A stretch of DNA of 64,000 nt from Pararhodobacter sp. (GCF_034676545.1 NZ_JAUCBZ010000015.1:1271001-1335000); one strand, 5' to 3'. Positions 49,263 to 58,083 are shown, counted from the stretch's first letter. Notes: generated by a model from the sequence alone, not told the origin. Translations and numbers: made by a program.

Positions 49263-49663
49263 GGGTTGACCTCGCGCAGGCTGGCAAAGCGGCGTACCAT
49301 GTCGGCCTCGAGCCGGGACAGGGCGGCGCGGGCCACACGTTCTTCGTCGTCGAGACTGGCGAACTGGCTACCGACCGTGTCGTGCAACCCATCGAGGCTG
49401 TCACTTTCGACGCCGCGCCGTACGGTGATTTCGACCTGTGCGCCTTTCTTGACCAACAGCCCCTCGTCGATGCCGAAAATGCGTTCCGCCCCGTCGGCTT
49501 GCGCGATCAACAGGACCGAGGGGACCAGAGCCGTGACGAAGTCGATATGATTGGGCAGGATGCCAAAGCCGCCATCCACCGCCTCGCCGCGCAGACGGGT
49601 GGCGGGGCCGTCGAACAGGATCCGGGACGGCAGACGCAGGCAGATGTGCATGTCTGTGTTCAT
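49259..49663 (-). CDS. atpC: N-ATPase epsilon subunit
   Basis: The start is MNTDMHICLRLPSRIL (ATG 49661-49663), overlapping the atpD stop by 4 bases. The 134 residues show the epsilon beta-sandwich (LRGEAVDGGFGILPNHIDFV) and a C-terminal helical part. It couples rotation and may inhibit hydrolysis. Confidence 0.92.
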   Translation of the reverse strand: MNTDMHICLRLPSRILFDGPATRLRGEAVDGGFGILPNHIDFVTALVPSVLLIAQADGAERIFGIDEGLLVKKGAQVEITVRRGVESDSLDGLHDTVGSQFASLDDEERVARAALSRLEADMVRRFASLREVNP

Positions 49664-51039
49664 GCCGCCGCCTTTTCCAACTCGTTCAGAGCGCCGATCA
49701 TGTAATAGGCGCTTTCCGGGTGCTCGAAGGTGGTTTGCGACAGGATCGTCTCGCAACCGTCCAGCGTATCGGCAATCGGCACCGAACGCCCGACGGTGCC
49801 CGCCGCCGCGCCGACGGTGAAAAACGGTTGCGTCAGGAAGCGTTCGAGGCGGCGGGCGCGGGCGACCACGGCGCGGTCATGGGCCGAGAGTTCCTCGATG
49901 CCCAGCATAGCGATGATGTCGCGCAGCCCTTCGTATTCCGCCAGCGTGCGGCGCACGCCGCGGGCGATGTCATAGTGACGCTGGCCCACGACCGATGGCG
50001 TCAGCATCACCGAGGTCGAGGCCAGTGGATCGACCGCCGGATAGAGCCCCTCGCTGGCGCGTTTGCGCGACAAGACCACCGAGGCCGAGAGGTGCGAGAA
50101 GATATGCGCGGCCGCCGGGTCGGTGAAATCGTCGGCGGGGACATAGACCGCCTGTATCGACGTGATTGAGCCTTTGCGCGTCGAGGCAATGCGTTCTTCC
50201 AGCGTCGCCAGTTCGGTGGCCAGCGTCGGCTGGTAGCCCACCCGCGACGGCATCCGACCCAGCAGGCCCGAGACCTCGGACCCCGCCTGCACGAAGCGGA
50301 AGATATTGTCGATCAACAGCAGAACATCCTGCCCCCGGTCGTCGCGGAAATATTCGGCCATCGTCAGCGCGGATTTACCAACCAGAAACCGCACGCCGGG
50401 GGCTTCGTTCATCTGGCCAAACACCATCACCATCTTGTCGCGCACACCCGCGTCGCCCATCTCGCGCCACAGCTCCTCGGCCTCGCGTGAGCGTTCGCCG
50501 ATGCCGCAAAACAGGCTGACGCCGTGGTAGTGTTCAACGGTGTTGTGGATGAGTTCACTGAGCAGCACGGTCTTGCCAACGCCTGCGCCGCCGAACAGGC
50601 CGGTTTTGCCACCGCGCTCGATGGGCGATAACAGGTCGATCGCCTTGATCCCGGTTTCCAGCACCTCGGCGCGCAGCACGCGGTCAGACAGTTTCGGCGG
50701 AGGCTGATGGATCGCCCGGCGCAAAGCGGCTTTTGGCGGCGGTAATCCGTCAAGCGGTTCGCCAAAGACGTTCAGCATCCGGCCCAGCACCGCGTCGCCC
50801 ACTGGCACCATGATTCCGCCGCCGCTATCGGTCACGGCAGCCCCCAGACCGAGGCCGCGCACCGAGCCAAGCGCAATGCAGCGCACCACGCCGTCACCGA
50901 CCAGCGATGCAACCTCCAGCACAACGCCGCCGACCTCAAGCTGCGTGTGAATGCGCGGCACATGGTCCTTGAACGCCACATCCACGACACCGCCACGAAT
51001 GGCGACCACGGTGCCGTCTTGTTGGGTGGCTTCGGTCAT
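49660..51039 (-). CDS. atpD: N-ATPase beta subunit
   Basis: The start is MTEATQQDGTVVAIRG (ATG 51037-51039). 459 residues with the catalytic P-loop GGAGVGKTVLL, GERSREAEELW, LLLIDNIFRF and ALNELEKAA at the end. It leads the operon atpD-C-Q-R-B-E-F-A-G, which is the N-ATPase order and differs from the housekeeping atpHAGDC. An FNR-like box lies about 124 bases upstream. Confidence 0.96.
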   Translation of the reverse strand: MTEATQQDGTVVAIRGGVVDVAFKDHVPRIHTQLEVGGVVLEVASLVGDGVVRCIALGSVRGLGLGAAVTDSGGGIMVPVGDAVLGRMLNVFGEPLDGLPPPKAALRRAIHQPPPKLSDRVLRAEVLETGIKAIDLLSPIERGGKTGLFGGAGVGKTVLLSELIHNTVEHYHGVSLFCGIGERSREAEELWREMGDAGVRDKMVMVFGQMNEAPGVRFLVGKSALTMAEYFRDDRGQDVLLLIDNIFRFVQAGSEVSGLLGRMPSRVGYQPTLATELATLEERIASTRKGSITSIQAVYVPADDFTDPAAAHIFSHLSASVVLSRKRASEGLYPAVDPLASTSVMLTPSVVGQRHYDIARGVRRTLAEYEGLRDIIAMLGIEELSAHDRAVVARARRLERFLTQPFFTVGAAAGTVGRSVPIADTLDGCETILSQTTFEHPESAYYMIGALNELEKAAA

Positions 51040-51156
51040 GGGCTGCTCGCTCGTCCTGGCCTTGCGACCCATTGTTGGAAATGCGCCATCCTCAAAACCC
51101 TTCGCATTTCGTCAAAATCATCATGCCCTTGTACCGACATTCCCGACGGTGGTGCA

Positions 51157-51170
51157 TTGATCTGGATTAA
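51157..51170. promoter_or_regulatory. FNR-like box in the atpD/phasin divergent gap
   Basis: TTGAT-CTGG-ATTAA, nine of ten positions of the classical FNR box (TTGAT-N4-ATCAA). It is centred about 124 bases upstream of atpD and 170 from the phasin start. Confidence 0.65.
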
Positions 51171-51254
51171 CTGGCCGCCATCCTGTCGGACGTCAGAAGA
51201 CAATGCGGCCAGCGGCGGATTCCGCAACCATAAGATGTGCGGCCTTCGCGGGTG

Positions 51255-51268
51255 TTGACCTGCGTTAA
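51255..51268. promoter_or_regulatory. FNR-like box upstream of the phasin gene
   Basis: TTGAC-CTGC-GTTAA, the same outer bases as the box at 44530. It is centred about 72 bases upstream of the phasin start. Two boxes in this 294-base divergent gap suggest shared control of atpD and phasin. Confidence 0.6.
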
Positions 51269-51333
51269 TGCAGGCTCTGGCGACAGGGGCCATCATGTCT
51301 GCGACAGCAGGTTTCACACGAGAGGACAGCACC

Positions 51334-51765
51334 ATGGCAACCCGCGAAAACACCACCTCGGAGCATCAGCAGGCCCTGAATGCGTCGCAAGTGCTCTTTA
51401 CCGCAAACCCGGCCTTCCTTGCGCCTCAGGCAAAGCATGCCTTGCAAACGCAGGAGCGCTTTTTTGACGAGGCCGAGAAATTCGCAGCGGCTTGGTTCGA
51501 GCGCCGTCGGGAAGCGACCCAATCCCTGATCGACGCGGCGCGCCGGATTGCGTCTGCGGGTCAGGGGGATCCGTCGAACGCCCTGACGGAGATCATTGAA
51601 TGGCGCACAAAATCAATGGAGCGCCTCGCGGAAGACATGAAGGATTACACCACCATGCTTGGCCGCTGCGCCGGAACGGTTGTCAAAGAAGAGGCCGAGG
51701 TGGTGGAGGAGTTGTCCGAAACCATGACGCGGGCGACCACAACCAGCAAATCCAAGCCGCTGTAA
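51334..51765 (+). CDS. Phasin-like protein
   Basis: The start is MATRENTTSEHQQAL (51334), behind GAGAGGA. The 143-residue amphipathic helical protein (FFDEAEKFAAAWFERRREAT, EIIEWRTKSMERLAEDMKDY) fits the phasin family, which coats PHA granules. The PHA synthase gene lies 0.4 kb downstream on the other strand, which supports the call, although motif conservation in phasins is weak. Confidence 0.65.
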   Translation: MATRENTTSEHQQALNASQVLFTANPAFLAPQAKHALQTQERFFDEAEKFAAAWFERRREATQSLIDAARRIASAGQGDPSNALTEIIEWRTKSMERLAEDMKDYTTMLGRCAGTVVKEEAEVVEELSETMTRATTTSKSKPL

Positions 51766-51789
51766 GCGAATCTTTTGGGAGGGAGTGCG

Positions 51790-52077
51790 ATGGATCGCAA
51801 AGACGCCTATCAGGACAAGTTGCAGGCCCAGCTCGATGTCTGGAAAGCCGAAATTGCCAAGCTTCGGGCAAAGGCCGACTTGGCGCAGGCCGATGCAAGG
51901 CTGAAATATATGGAAGAAATCGACGGGCTTCGTGCGTATCAGAAAAAAGCCGAGGCGCGGCTGAAAGAGCTGCAAGACGCGCAGGGCGAGGCCTGGAAAG
52001 ACGTGAAATCCGGTGTCGAGGCGGCGTGGGACGAGATGAGCGATGCCATGAAAAGCGCCTGGAAGCGACTTTCCTGA
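51790..52077 (+). CDS. Small coiled-coil protein
   Basis: A 95-residue charged helical protein, MDRKDAYQDKLQAQLDVWKA and onward, with heptad-like repeats and a C-terminal SGVEAAWDEMSDAMKSAWKR. GGGAGGGAG precedes the start. Similar coiled-coil proteins occur near stress genes in alphaproteobacteria; function unknown. In one transcription unit with the phasin-like gene, ended by the terminator at 52109. Confidence 0.75.
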   Translation: MDRKDAYQDKLQAQLDVWKAEIAKLRAKADLAQADARLKYMEEIDGLRAYQKKAEARLKELQDAQGEAWKDVKSGVEAAWDEMSDAMKSAWKRLS

Positions 52078-52108
52078 TCACCACCTTTCGAAGGCGACAC
52101 AAATGAAA

Positions 52109-52140
52109 AGGCTGCGATCGTATTGACCGCAGCCTGTTTT
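52109..52140. terminator. Bidirectional terminator between coiled-coil gene and phaC
   Basis: AGGCTGCG (52109-52116) and CGCAGCCT (52128-52135) form an 8-bp stem. GTTTT follows on the plus strand and CTTTT-like bases follow on the minus strand, so it can end both convergent transcripts. Confidence 0.8.
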
Positions 52141-52188
52141 GTTGGGTCGGTGTGCTACGCCCCAGCACCCGGGCCCCGATGTCACCCC

Positions 52189-54081
52189 TCAGCGCTGGAA
52201 CACATAGCTGCCGGGGGCATCCTCCATTGGCACGGCGCGAGTCTTGGCGCCACCCATGTGCGGCGGTGCCTGGGTTCCGGTGGATTGCGCGCGCAGCCAG
52301 GGCGCGAACGCCAACCACCATGAGCCATCCGTCACCGGCGTTTGCGCGCGCCAATCCTCTGGCGGGACGTAGTTATGCGCGTCCGGCGTTGTCTTGATCT
52401 GGTAGCTGCGCCGTGCCCGCCCCGGTTCGCTGACGATCCCGGCATTATGCCCGCCCGAGGTCAGGACAAAGGTGACGTCGGTGTCGGACAGGATGTGCAG
52501 TTTATAGACCGACTGCCACGGCGCCACATGGTCGCCCGTGGTCGAGACACAGAACACCGGCACCGAAATATCGGTGATCGCGATCGGCTTGCCGTTGACC
52601 TTGAACTGCCCCTTGGACATCTGGTTGTCCAGATACAACTGGCGCAGGTATTCGCTGTGCATCCGATAGGGCATCCGCGTCGGATCGGCGTTCCAGGCCA
52701 TCAGATCGAACATGTCCTGCCGTTCGCCCATCAGATACTCGCGCACCAGACGCGACCAGACCAGATCGTTCGACCGCAGCATCTGGAATGCGCCCGCCAT
52801 CTGTTTGGTGTCCAGATAGCCCTGATCCTTCATCATGTGCTCAAGGAACGACACTTGGCTTTCACTGGTGAACAGTTGCAATTCGCCGGGGTCCTCGAAA
52901 TCGACCTGCGTGGCCAGCAGCGTCAAGGACTTCAGCCGATCATCGCCGTCGCGCGCCATTTGAGCCGCCTTGGCCGACATCAGCGTGCCACCCAGACAAT
53001 AGCCGACGCCATGCACTTTGGTATCCGGCACAATCCCGCCAACCGCGTCCAACGCCTCGCTGACGGCGTTGATATAGTCATCCATGCCGATGTCGCGATC
53101 CTCGGCAGTGGGGTTGCGCCACGAGACCATGAACACGGTAAAACCCTGTTCGACCAGGAAATTCACCAGCGAGTTATGTGGCGACAGATCAAGGATGTAG
53201 TATTTCATGATCCACGCCGGCACGATCAGTATCGGCTCGGCGGTGACGGTTTCGGTTTGCGGCGCATACTGGATCAGTTCCATCAGGTGCGACCGGAAAA
53301 CCACCTTGCCCGGCGTCACCGCCACATCGCGGCCCGGCAGATAGTTTTCGGTTCCGGCAGGGGGCCGTCCTGAGATCGTGCGCTCCCAGTCCTCGAACAG
53401 GTTCTGCGCCCCGCGCACAAGGTTGGCACCGCCTTCTTGCGTGGTCTTGGCCAGGACTTCGGGGTTGGTCCACAACCCGTTCGACGGCGACATCATGTCG
53501 AGCATCTGCCGCACGGCAAAGGACACCGCCTGTTCATCGCGGCGCGACATGCCGTCGATATCGTTGGTGGCATTGTACCACCATTGCTGATTCAACAGGA
53601 AACTCTGATAAGCCAGATTGAACGGCCATTTCTGCCATTCGGGCGCGGCAAAGCGCTTGTCATGGGGCAGGGGCAGGATGCAGGGATCAACCTGCTTGTT
53701 CTGCATCTGCTGGCCCGTGGTGGCGGCGAGGCGCAACGCCTTGCGCGCTGCCTTTTCAAGCAGTTGTGTCCGCTTTCCGGGTGAGCCCGCCAGATGGACC
53801 CCCCAGTTGAAAAACGTCGAGGATATCCCGAAGGGCGTCAGGCCCAAGGTCAGGCGGGCCAGATTGGCCTTGAACACATGATCCAGGCTTTCGGAGCGAT
53901 GCGTGTCCGGCGTGATCTCGGCGCAGCGTAGGCCCAACTCGGGCGGGACCGGGTCTCGTGCCGGGGCTTTGACGGGTGCTGCCACATCCGGCGCAACGGT
54001 CGCGGGATTCGTGGCAAGTTGGGGCTGGATCGGCACAACCGTGCTGGATTTGGCGCTGTGCTTGTTTTTCGACCGTGACAT
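52189..54081 (-). CDS. phaC: Class I poly(3-hydroxyalkanoate) synthase
   Basis: The start is taken at MSRSKNKHSAKSST (ATG 54079-54081); an in-frame ATG at 54156 would add 25 residues and neither has a strong ribosome site. The 630 residues include the PHA synthase N-terminal domain and the alpha/beta hydrolase core with lipase-like GYCLGG (catalytic Cys near residue 360), the Asp in STTGDHVAPW and the His in GGHNAG. It polymerises (R)-3-hydroxyacyl-CoA into storage granules. No phaA or phaB is adjacent. The ethylmalonyl-CoA pathway genes in this window also draw on acetoacetyl/crotonyl-CoA precursors. Confidence 0.93.
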   Translation of the reverse strand: MSRSKNKHSAKSSTVVPIQPQLATNPATVAPDVAAPVKAPARDPVPPELGLRCAEITPDTHRSESLDHVFKANLARLTLGLTPFGISSTFFNWGVHLAGSPGKRTQLLEKAARKALRLAATTGQQMQNKQVDPCILPLPHDKRFAAPEWQKWPFNLAYQSFLLNQQWWYNATNDIDGMSRRDEQAVSFAVRQMLDMMSPSNGLWTNPEVLAKTTQEGGANLVRGAQNLFEDWERTISGRPPAGTENYLPGRDVAVTPGKVVFRSHLMELIQYAPQTETVTAEPILIVPAWIMKYYILDLSPHNSLVNFLVEQGFTVFMVSWRNPTAEDRDIGMDDYINAVSEALDAVGGIVPDTKVHGVGYCLGGTLMSAKAAQMARDGDDRLKSLTLLATQVDFEDPGELQLFTSESQVSFLEHMMKDQGYLDTKQMAGAFQMLRSNDLVWSRLVREYLMGERQDMFDLMAWNADPTRMPYRMHSEYLRQLYLDNQMSKGQFKVNGKPIAITDISVPVFCVSTTGDHVAPWQSVYKLHILSDTDVTFVLTSGGHNAGIVSEPGRARRSYQIKTTPDAHNYVPPEDWRAQTPVTDGSWWLAFAPWLRAQSTGTQAPPHMGGAKTRAVPMEDAPGSYVFQR

Positions 54082-54250
54082 GGCTTTCCAATCAAATTTC
54101 AAAAGCGGGTTGCCGCCCGCCTGGATTTGGCACGCGGCACAAGACGAATGATGCATCGGGACGTGACCGAGGGCTTCCGCGAGGAGCGTCCCTCGGTCGT
54201 CTGCTCAGTGTGGTGTCGCGGGCTCATTGGGGGATGCGCCCGCGATCAGG

Positions 54251-54463
54251 TCACAGCTTGCAGGTCTTGATGCCAAAAATCCGATACATCGGGCAGTTGC
54301 CGACGGCCGCCGTGCCCAGCATCACCAGCCCGATCACGACGCTGGCATAGACAACCCATGTCGTTGAAAACAGCGCCCAACTGGTCACAAAGGGCAACAC
54401 GATCAACAGCAGCCCGACCACGGCGCGGATGCCGCGATCCACAGTTCCCATATTGATGCTCAT
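54251..54463 (-). CDS. DUF2892 (YgaP-like) inner-membrane protein
   Basis: A 70-residue protein with the DUF2892 start NMGTVDRGIRAVVG, two membrane helices (VGLLLIVLPFVTSWALF and YASVVIGLVMLGTAAVG) and the conserved CPMYRIFGIKTC tail. The family is linked to thiosulfate/sulfide handling (YgaP) but stand-alone members have no proven role. An FNR-like box lies about 95 bases upstream. Confidence 0.9.
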   Translation of the reverse strand: MSINMGTVDRGIRAVVGLLLIVLPFVTSWALFSTTWVVYASVVIGLVMLGTAAVGNCPMYRIFGIKTCKL

Positions 54464-54551
54464 GGCGTTCTCCTTTTCTGGGTGATCCCTGCGCGAAACG
54501 CATTGGGGTTTCGCATCAAGACGACGATAGCAAACAATCAGACCTGCGGCG

Positions 54552-54565
54552 TTAACGCCCGTTAA
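54552..54565. promoter_or_regulatory. FNR-like palindrome upstream of DUF2892 gene
   Basis: TTAAC-GCCC-GTTAA, a perfect inverted repeat in the 118-base gap between cbpM and the DUF2892 gene, centred about 95 bases before the start of the latter. Confidence 0.6.
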
Positions 54566-54581
54566 CGGTCAGGCCTCTCTC

Positions 54582-54920
54582 TCAGTCTTGTCCTGACGCC
54601 CCGGCACGATAGGCGGCGGCAATTGCCTTGCGGATCTCGCTGGGTTGCGTGTCCACGGCCTGCGCCAAGCCGCGCAATTCGCGGCGCAACCCGTGGATCT
54701 GATCCAGCAGCGACAACACCACCGGCACCGCGTCGGTCGGCAAGGACATATCCTTGCGCAGATCGCAGACCAGCCGGATCCGGGCCACATCAAGGTCATC
54801 AAAAGCCGGGCCGTTGTCGCTGATCGCCGGTTTGATCCAGCCTTCGCGCACCCAAAGCCTGAGTTCCTTCAGTTGCACACGGCGCACCATCGCCACAACA
54901 TCGCGTTCATCCAGCATCAC
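54582..54920 (-). CDS. cbpM: Chaperone modulator CbpM
   Basis: A 112-residue MerR-like helix-turn-helix protein (VQLKELRLWVREGWIKP, DLDVARIRLVCDLRKDM) in the place and size of CbpM, which binds and restrains the DnaJ homologue CbpA. Its start overlaps the cbpA stop by 4 bases. The pairing with cbpA decides the call. Confidence 0.88.
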   Translation of the reverse strand: MMLDERDVVAMVRRVQLKELRLWVREGWIKPAISDNGPAFDDLDVARIRLVCDLRKDMSLPTDAVPVVLSLLDQIHGLRRELRGLAQAVDTQPSEIRKAIAAAYRAGASGQD

Positions 54921-55849
54921 ACATCCCTCCAGAGTTTGGCACGGGGGTCGTCGGTCACATGGGCGCGCCAGCGCTGGGCAATGGCCTCCATCTCGGCATC
55001 GGGTTTGGCCGGGGTGACGACTTTCAGGCGCACATACTGATCGCCCGCAGCGCCTTTGGCCGGCGCAACGCCCTTGCCCTTGAGCCGCAACCGCTGGCCG
55101 GTCGTCGCGCCCTTGGGAATGCCCATCGAGACCTTGCCCGACAGGGTCGGCACCTCGATCTTGGCCCCCAGGATGGCCTCGTCAAAGCGGATCGGCACCT
55201 CGACCTCGATGTCGTTGCCGTCGCGGGTAAAGACCGGATGCGTGCCGACACTCAGTTCGACATAGGCATCCCCCGCCCGACCGCCGCCGAGCCCCGGCTG
55301 GCCCTTGCCCTTGAGCCGCAGCGTCTGGCCGTCGCGCACCCCCGCCGGGATCGTCAGGTCAATCGCAGTCCCATCGGGCAAGGGAACCGCCCGTTTCGCG
55401 CCTTGTACGGCATCCAGGAAATCCACCGCCAGATTATAGCGCACATCCGCGCCGCGCGCCGCGAAGCCCTGCGCGCGACCACCACGCGCCTGTGCGCGGC
55501 GCCCGAACAGATCCGAGAACACGCCGGACAGATCCTCGAAATCGCCATACCCCGCGCCGGAATCGTAGCGTCCGCGCGGGTCGGCGTTGGCGTGATCGCG
55601 GTAATATTGCCGCTGCGGGCGTTCCTGTCCGCTGGCGTCAATCTCGCCCGCGTCAAAGCGTTTGCGCTTGTCGGCGTCGCCCAGAATATCATTGGCGGCC
55701 GAGATCGCCTGAAACCGGGCGGCCTTGTCGGCGTCACCCGGATGCAAGTCTGGATGCAAGGCTTTGGCCAGCTTGCGATAAGCCTTCTTGATTTCGGCCT
55801 GCGACGCATCCCTGGCCACTCCCAGAGTCTTGTACGGGTCATCAGTCAT
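54917..55849 (-). CDS. cbpA: DnaJ-type co-chaperone CbpA
   Basis: The start is MTDDPYKTLGVARDAS (ATG 55847-55849), overlapping ftsH by 8 bases. The 310 residues hold an N-terminal J domain with HPD (LHPDLHPGD region), a Gly/Arg linker and two C-terminal substrate domains (DLTIPAGVRDGQTLRLKGKG and a second LRLKGKG). There is no zinc finger, which distinguishes CbpA from DnaJ. It stimulates DnaK and helps under stress or starvation. Confidence 0.93.
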   Translation of the reverse strand: MTDDPYKTLGVARDASQAEIKKAYRKLAKALHPDLHPGDADKAARFQAISAANDILGDADKRKRFDAGEIDASGQERPQRQYYRDHANADPRGRYDSGAGYGDFEDLSGVFSDLFGRRAQARGGRAQGFAARGADVRYNLAVDFLDAVQGAKRAVPLPDGTAIDLTIPAGVRDGQTLRLKGKGQPGLGGGRAGDAYVELSVGTHPVFTRDGNDIEVEVPIRFDEAILGAKIEVPTLSGKVSMGIPKGATTGQRLRLKGKGVAPAKGAAGDQYVRLKVVTPAKPDAEMEAIAQRWRAHVTDDPRAKLWRDV

Positions 55850-57692
55850 CACGTTCGACCTCTTGGTTGCGCGGCGTTTCAACACGCAACCCCTGAGCCA
55901 AGTCGCGCAGCGCCTCTTCGTCCAGCGTTTCGACCTCCAGCAAGCGGCCGGCGGCGTTTTCCAAGATATCGCGATTGCGGGTCAGAATTTCCAGAGCCTG
56001 TGCGGATACGTCGCGCAGAATCTCGCGTACCGCGGCATCCAGCGCCTTGGCGGTTGCCTCGCTGTAACTGCGTTCAAAATAGGCCGGTGCGCTGCCGTCG
56101 CCCAGAAAGCTGTTTCTGTCGCGCTCGTAGCTGACATTGCCCAGTTCGGCATCCATCCCGTAGCGCGCCACCATCGAGCGGGCGATATCGGTGGCGCGGG
56201 CCAGATCATCCGAGGCACCGGTGGACAGATGCCCGAACACCAGCTGTTCCGCCGCGCGCCCGCCCATCAGCACCGCGATCTTGTCGCGCAACTCGGATTC
56301 GGTCATCAGGAACCGGTCCTCGGTCGGGCGTTGGATCGTATAGCCCAAAGCGCCAATGCCGCGCGGAATGATCGACACCTTGTGCACCGCATCCATGCCC
56401 GGCAGCGCTAACGAGACCAGCGCATGACCCATTTCGTGATAGGCGACAATCTCGCGCTCACGCGGGTTGATCAGACGATTGCGCTTTTCAAGGCCCGCCA
56501 CGATACGCTCGATTGCATGGGTGAAATCCTCTCTGGTCACATGGTTTGCGCGCCGTCTGGTGGCCAGCAAGGCGGCCTCGTTCACCAGATTGGCCAGATC
56601 GGCACCGGAAAACCCAGTGGTCAGGGCGGCAATGTCGTCCAGCGCCATTTCCGGGGCCAGTTTGATCTTTTTCATGTGTACTTGCAGGATCTGCACCCGC
56701 CCGGCGCGGTCCGGGCGATCCACCAGAACCTGCCGGTCAAACCGACCCGCGCGCAGCAATGCCGGATCCAGGATCTCTGGGCGGTTGGTCGCTGACAAAA
56801 GCACCACGCCGACACTGGGGTCGAACCCGTCCAACTCGGACAGGAGCTGGTTCAAGGTTTGCTCGCGCTCGTCATTGCCGCCCTGAATGGTCCCGGCACC
56901 CCGTGCGCGGCCAAGCGCGTCGAGTTCGTCGATAAAGATGATGGCCGGGGCGGCCTTGCGGGCTTGTTCAAAAAGGTCGCGCACGCGGGCGGCGCCCACG
57001 CCGACGAACATCTCGACAAATTCCGAGCCCGAAATGGAGTAGAACGGCACCCCCGCCTCGCCGGCCACCGCGCGCGCCAGCAACGTCTTGCCGGTGCCCG
57101 GCGGACCGACCAGCAGGATGCCCTTCGGCATCCGCGCGCCAAGAACGCCGTATTCCTTGGGGTTTTTGAGGAAGTCGATCACCTCCTGCAATTCGGCCTT
57201 GGCCTCGTCGACGCCCGCGACGTCCGCGAAGGTAACCTTCGTGTCGCTTTCAACATAGACCTTGGCCTTGCTTTTGCCGATTGCCATCATGCCGCCGACA
57301 CCGCCGCCGCCGCCCATCCGCCGCAGCGCGAACATCCAGATGCCGACGAAGAACAGCGCCGGAAGTACCCAGGACAGAAGCGTGGTGAACCAAGTGTTTT
57401 CGACCGCTCCCGAATAGGTTACGCCGGTGCCCTGTAGCCGGTCGGCAAGCTCGGGCGTCACCGGGGTTGTCACGAACCCGGTCTTGCCCGCTTGCGGCGA
57501 GGCGAAAGTTCCGCTGATCGTATTGCTGCCGATCACGACATTCTCGATCACCCCTTGGTCGAGGTATGTTTCAAACTGACTATAGGGAATCGCCTCGATC
57601 GTCTGGCTCTGGACCCAGAGATCCCGAATGAAAACAACCCCCATGACGGCGATCAGAATGTACCAGATATTGATTTGCGTCTTGCCGTTCAT
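55842..57692 (-). CDS. ftsH: FtsH-type membrane AAA+ protease (paralogue)
   Basis: The start is MNGKTQINIWYILIAV (ATG 57690-57692). 616 residues: two N-terminal membrane helices (about 8-24 and 101-123) with a periplasmic domain between, AAA module with Walker A GPPGTGKT (196-203) and Walker B IIFIDELDA (251-259), and zinc-protease HEMGH (419-423). It degrades membrane and regulatory proteins. Location with CbpA/CbpM rather than folP/tilS/glmM suggests an accessory stress copy. An FNR-like box lies about 131 bases upstream. Confidence 0.93.
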   Translation of the reverse strand: MNGKTQINIWYILIAVMGVVFIRDLWVQSQTIEAIPYSQFETYLDQGVIENVVIGSNTISGTFASPQAGKTGFVTTPVTPELADRLQGTGVTYSGAVENTWFTTLLSWVLPALFFVGIWMFALRRMGGGGGVGGMMAIGKSKAKVYVESDTKVTFADVAGVDEAKAELQEVIDFLKNPKEYGVLGARMPKGILLVGPPGTGKTLLARAVAGEAGVPFYSISGSEFVEMFVGVGAARVRDLFEQARKAAPAIIFIDELDALGRARGAGTIQGGNDEREQTLNQLLSELDGFDPSVGVVLLSATNRPEILDPALLRAGRFDRQVLVDRPDRAGRVQILQVHMKKIKLAPEMALDDIAALTTGFSGADLANLVNEAALLATRRRANHVTREDFTHAIERIVAGLEKRNRLINPREREIVAYHEMGHALVSLALPGMDAVHKVSIIPRGIGALGYTIQRPTEDRFLMTESELRDKIAVLMGGRAAEQLVFGHLSTGASDDLARATDIARSMVARYGMDAELGNVSYERDRNSFLGDGSAPAYFERSYSEATAKALDAAVREILRDVSAQALEILTRNRDILENAAGRLLEVETLDEEALRDLAQGLRVETPRNQEVERDD

Positions 57693-57816
57693 TGCGGGTC
57701 TCCAGGGTGTGCGCGCCGTGGCTTGGCCGTGCCTTTTGAGTGTATCGTGTGGAGTCGGCAGAGCAAATTCGCCCGCCAAAGCGTGTTGATCTTAAGCTGG
57801 TCTGGGTGTGGCGGCG

Positions 57817-57830
57817 TTGATGCCCGTCAA
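57817..57830. promoter_or_regulatory. FNR-like box upstream of ftsH
   Basis: TTGAT-GCCC-GTCAA, matching the FNR-type 5-4-5 layout with one outer change. It is centred about 131 bases upstream of the ftsH start. Confidence 0.6.
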
Positions 57831-58017
57831 TGTCGCGCGGCGATTTCTGCGGAATCCGGGTTCGTTCTGTTGATCTGTGCGCCGAAAGCTGGTTGCAAGA
57901 ATGGCAGGTATGTCGGACATTGTGAAATGGCGACTGGGGTGCCAAACCCAGCAAGATCGCACCATAAGGGCTCGATTCGCGAGAATTTGCTTGCATCTGC
58001 GGGATAATTTGCTTTTA

Positions 58018-58047
58018 TGTCGGTCATAAGTCTTGTCTTGACCGACA
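58018..58047. promoter_or_regulatory. Inverted-repeat operator before the SDR operon
   Basis: TGTCGGTCA (58018-58026) and TGACCGACA (58039-58047) form a perfect 9-bp inverted repeat with a 12-base spacer, immediately downstream of a GATAAT -10 candidate. This is a classic repressor position. The GntR/FCD regulator encoded in the same operon is the likely binder, although the arm spacing is wide for that family. Confidence 0.65.
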
Positions 58048-58083
58048 AAGCTTGTCTTCAGCCAGCGCGCAGTAGGAGAGGCA

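Larger units (their letters stand above)
57693..58083. other. Divergent control region, ftsH and SDR operon
   Basis: 391 bases without a gene. It holds the FNR-like box at 57817-57830 on the ftsH side. On the operon side are a direct repeat AATTTGCTT (57984-57992 and 58006-58014, 22 bases apart), a GATAAT -10 candidate (58003-58008) and the inverted repeat at 58018-58047. GTAGGAGAG precedes the SDR start. Confidence 0.65.
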
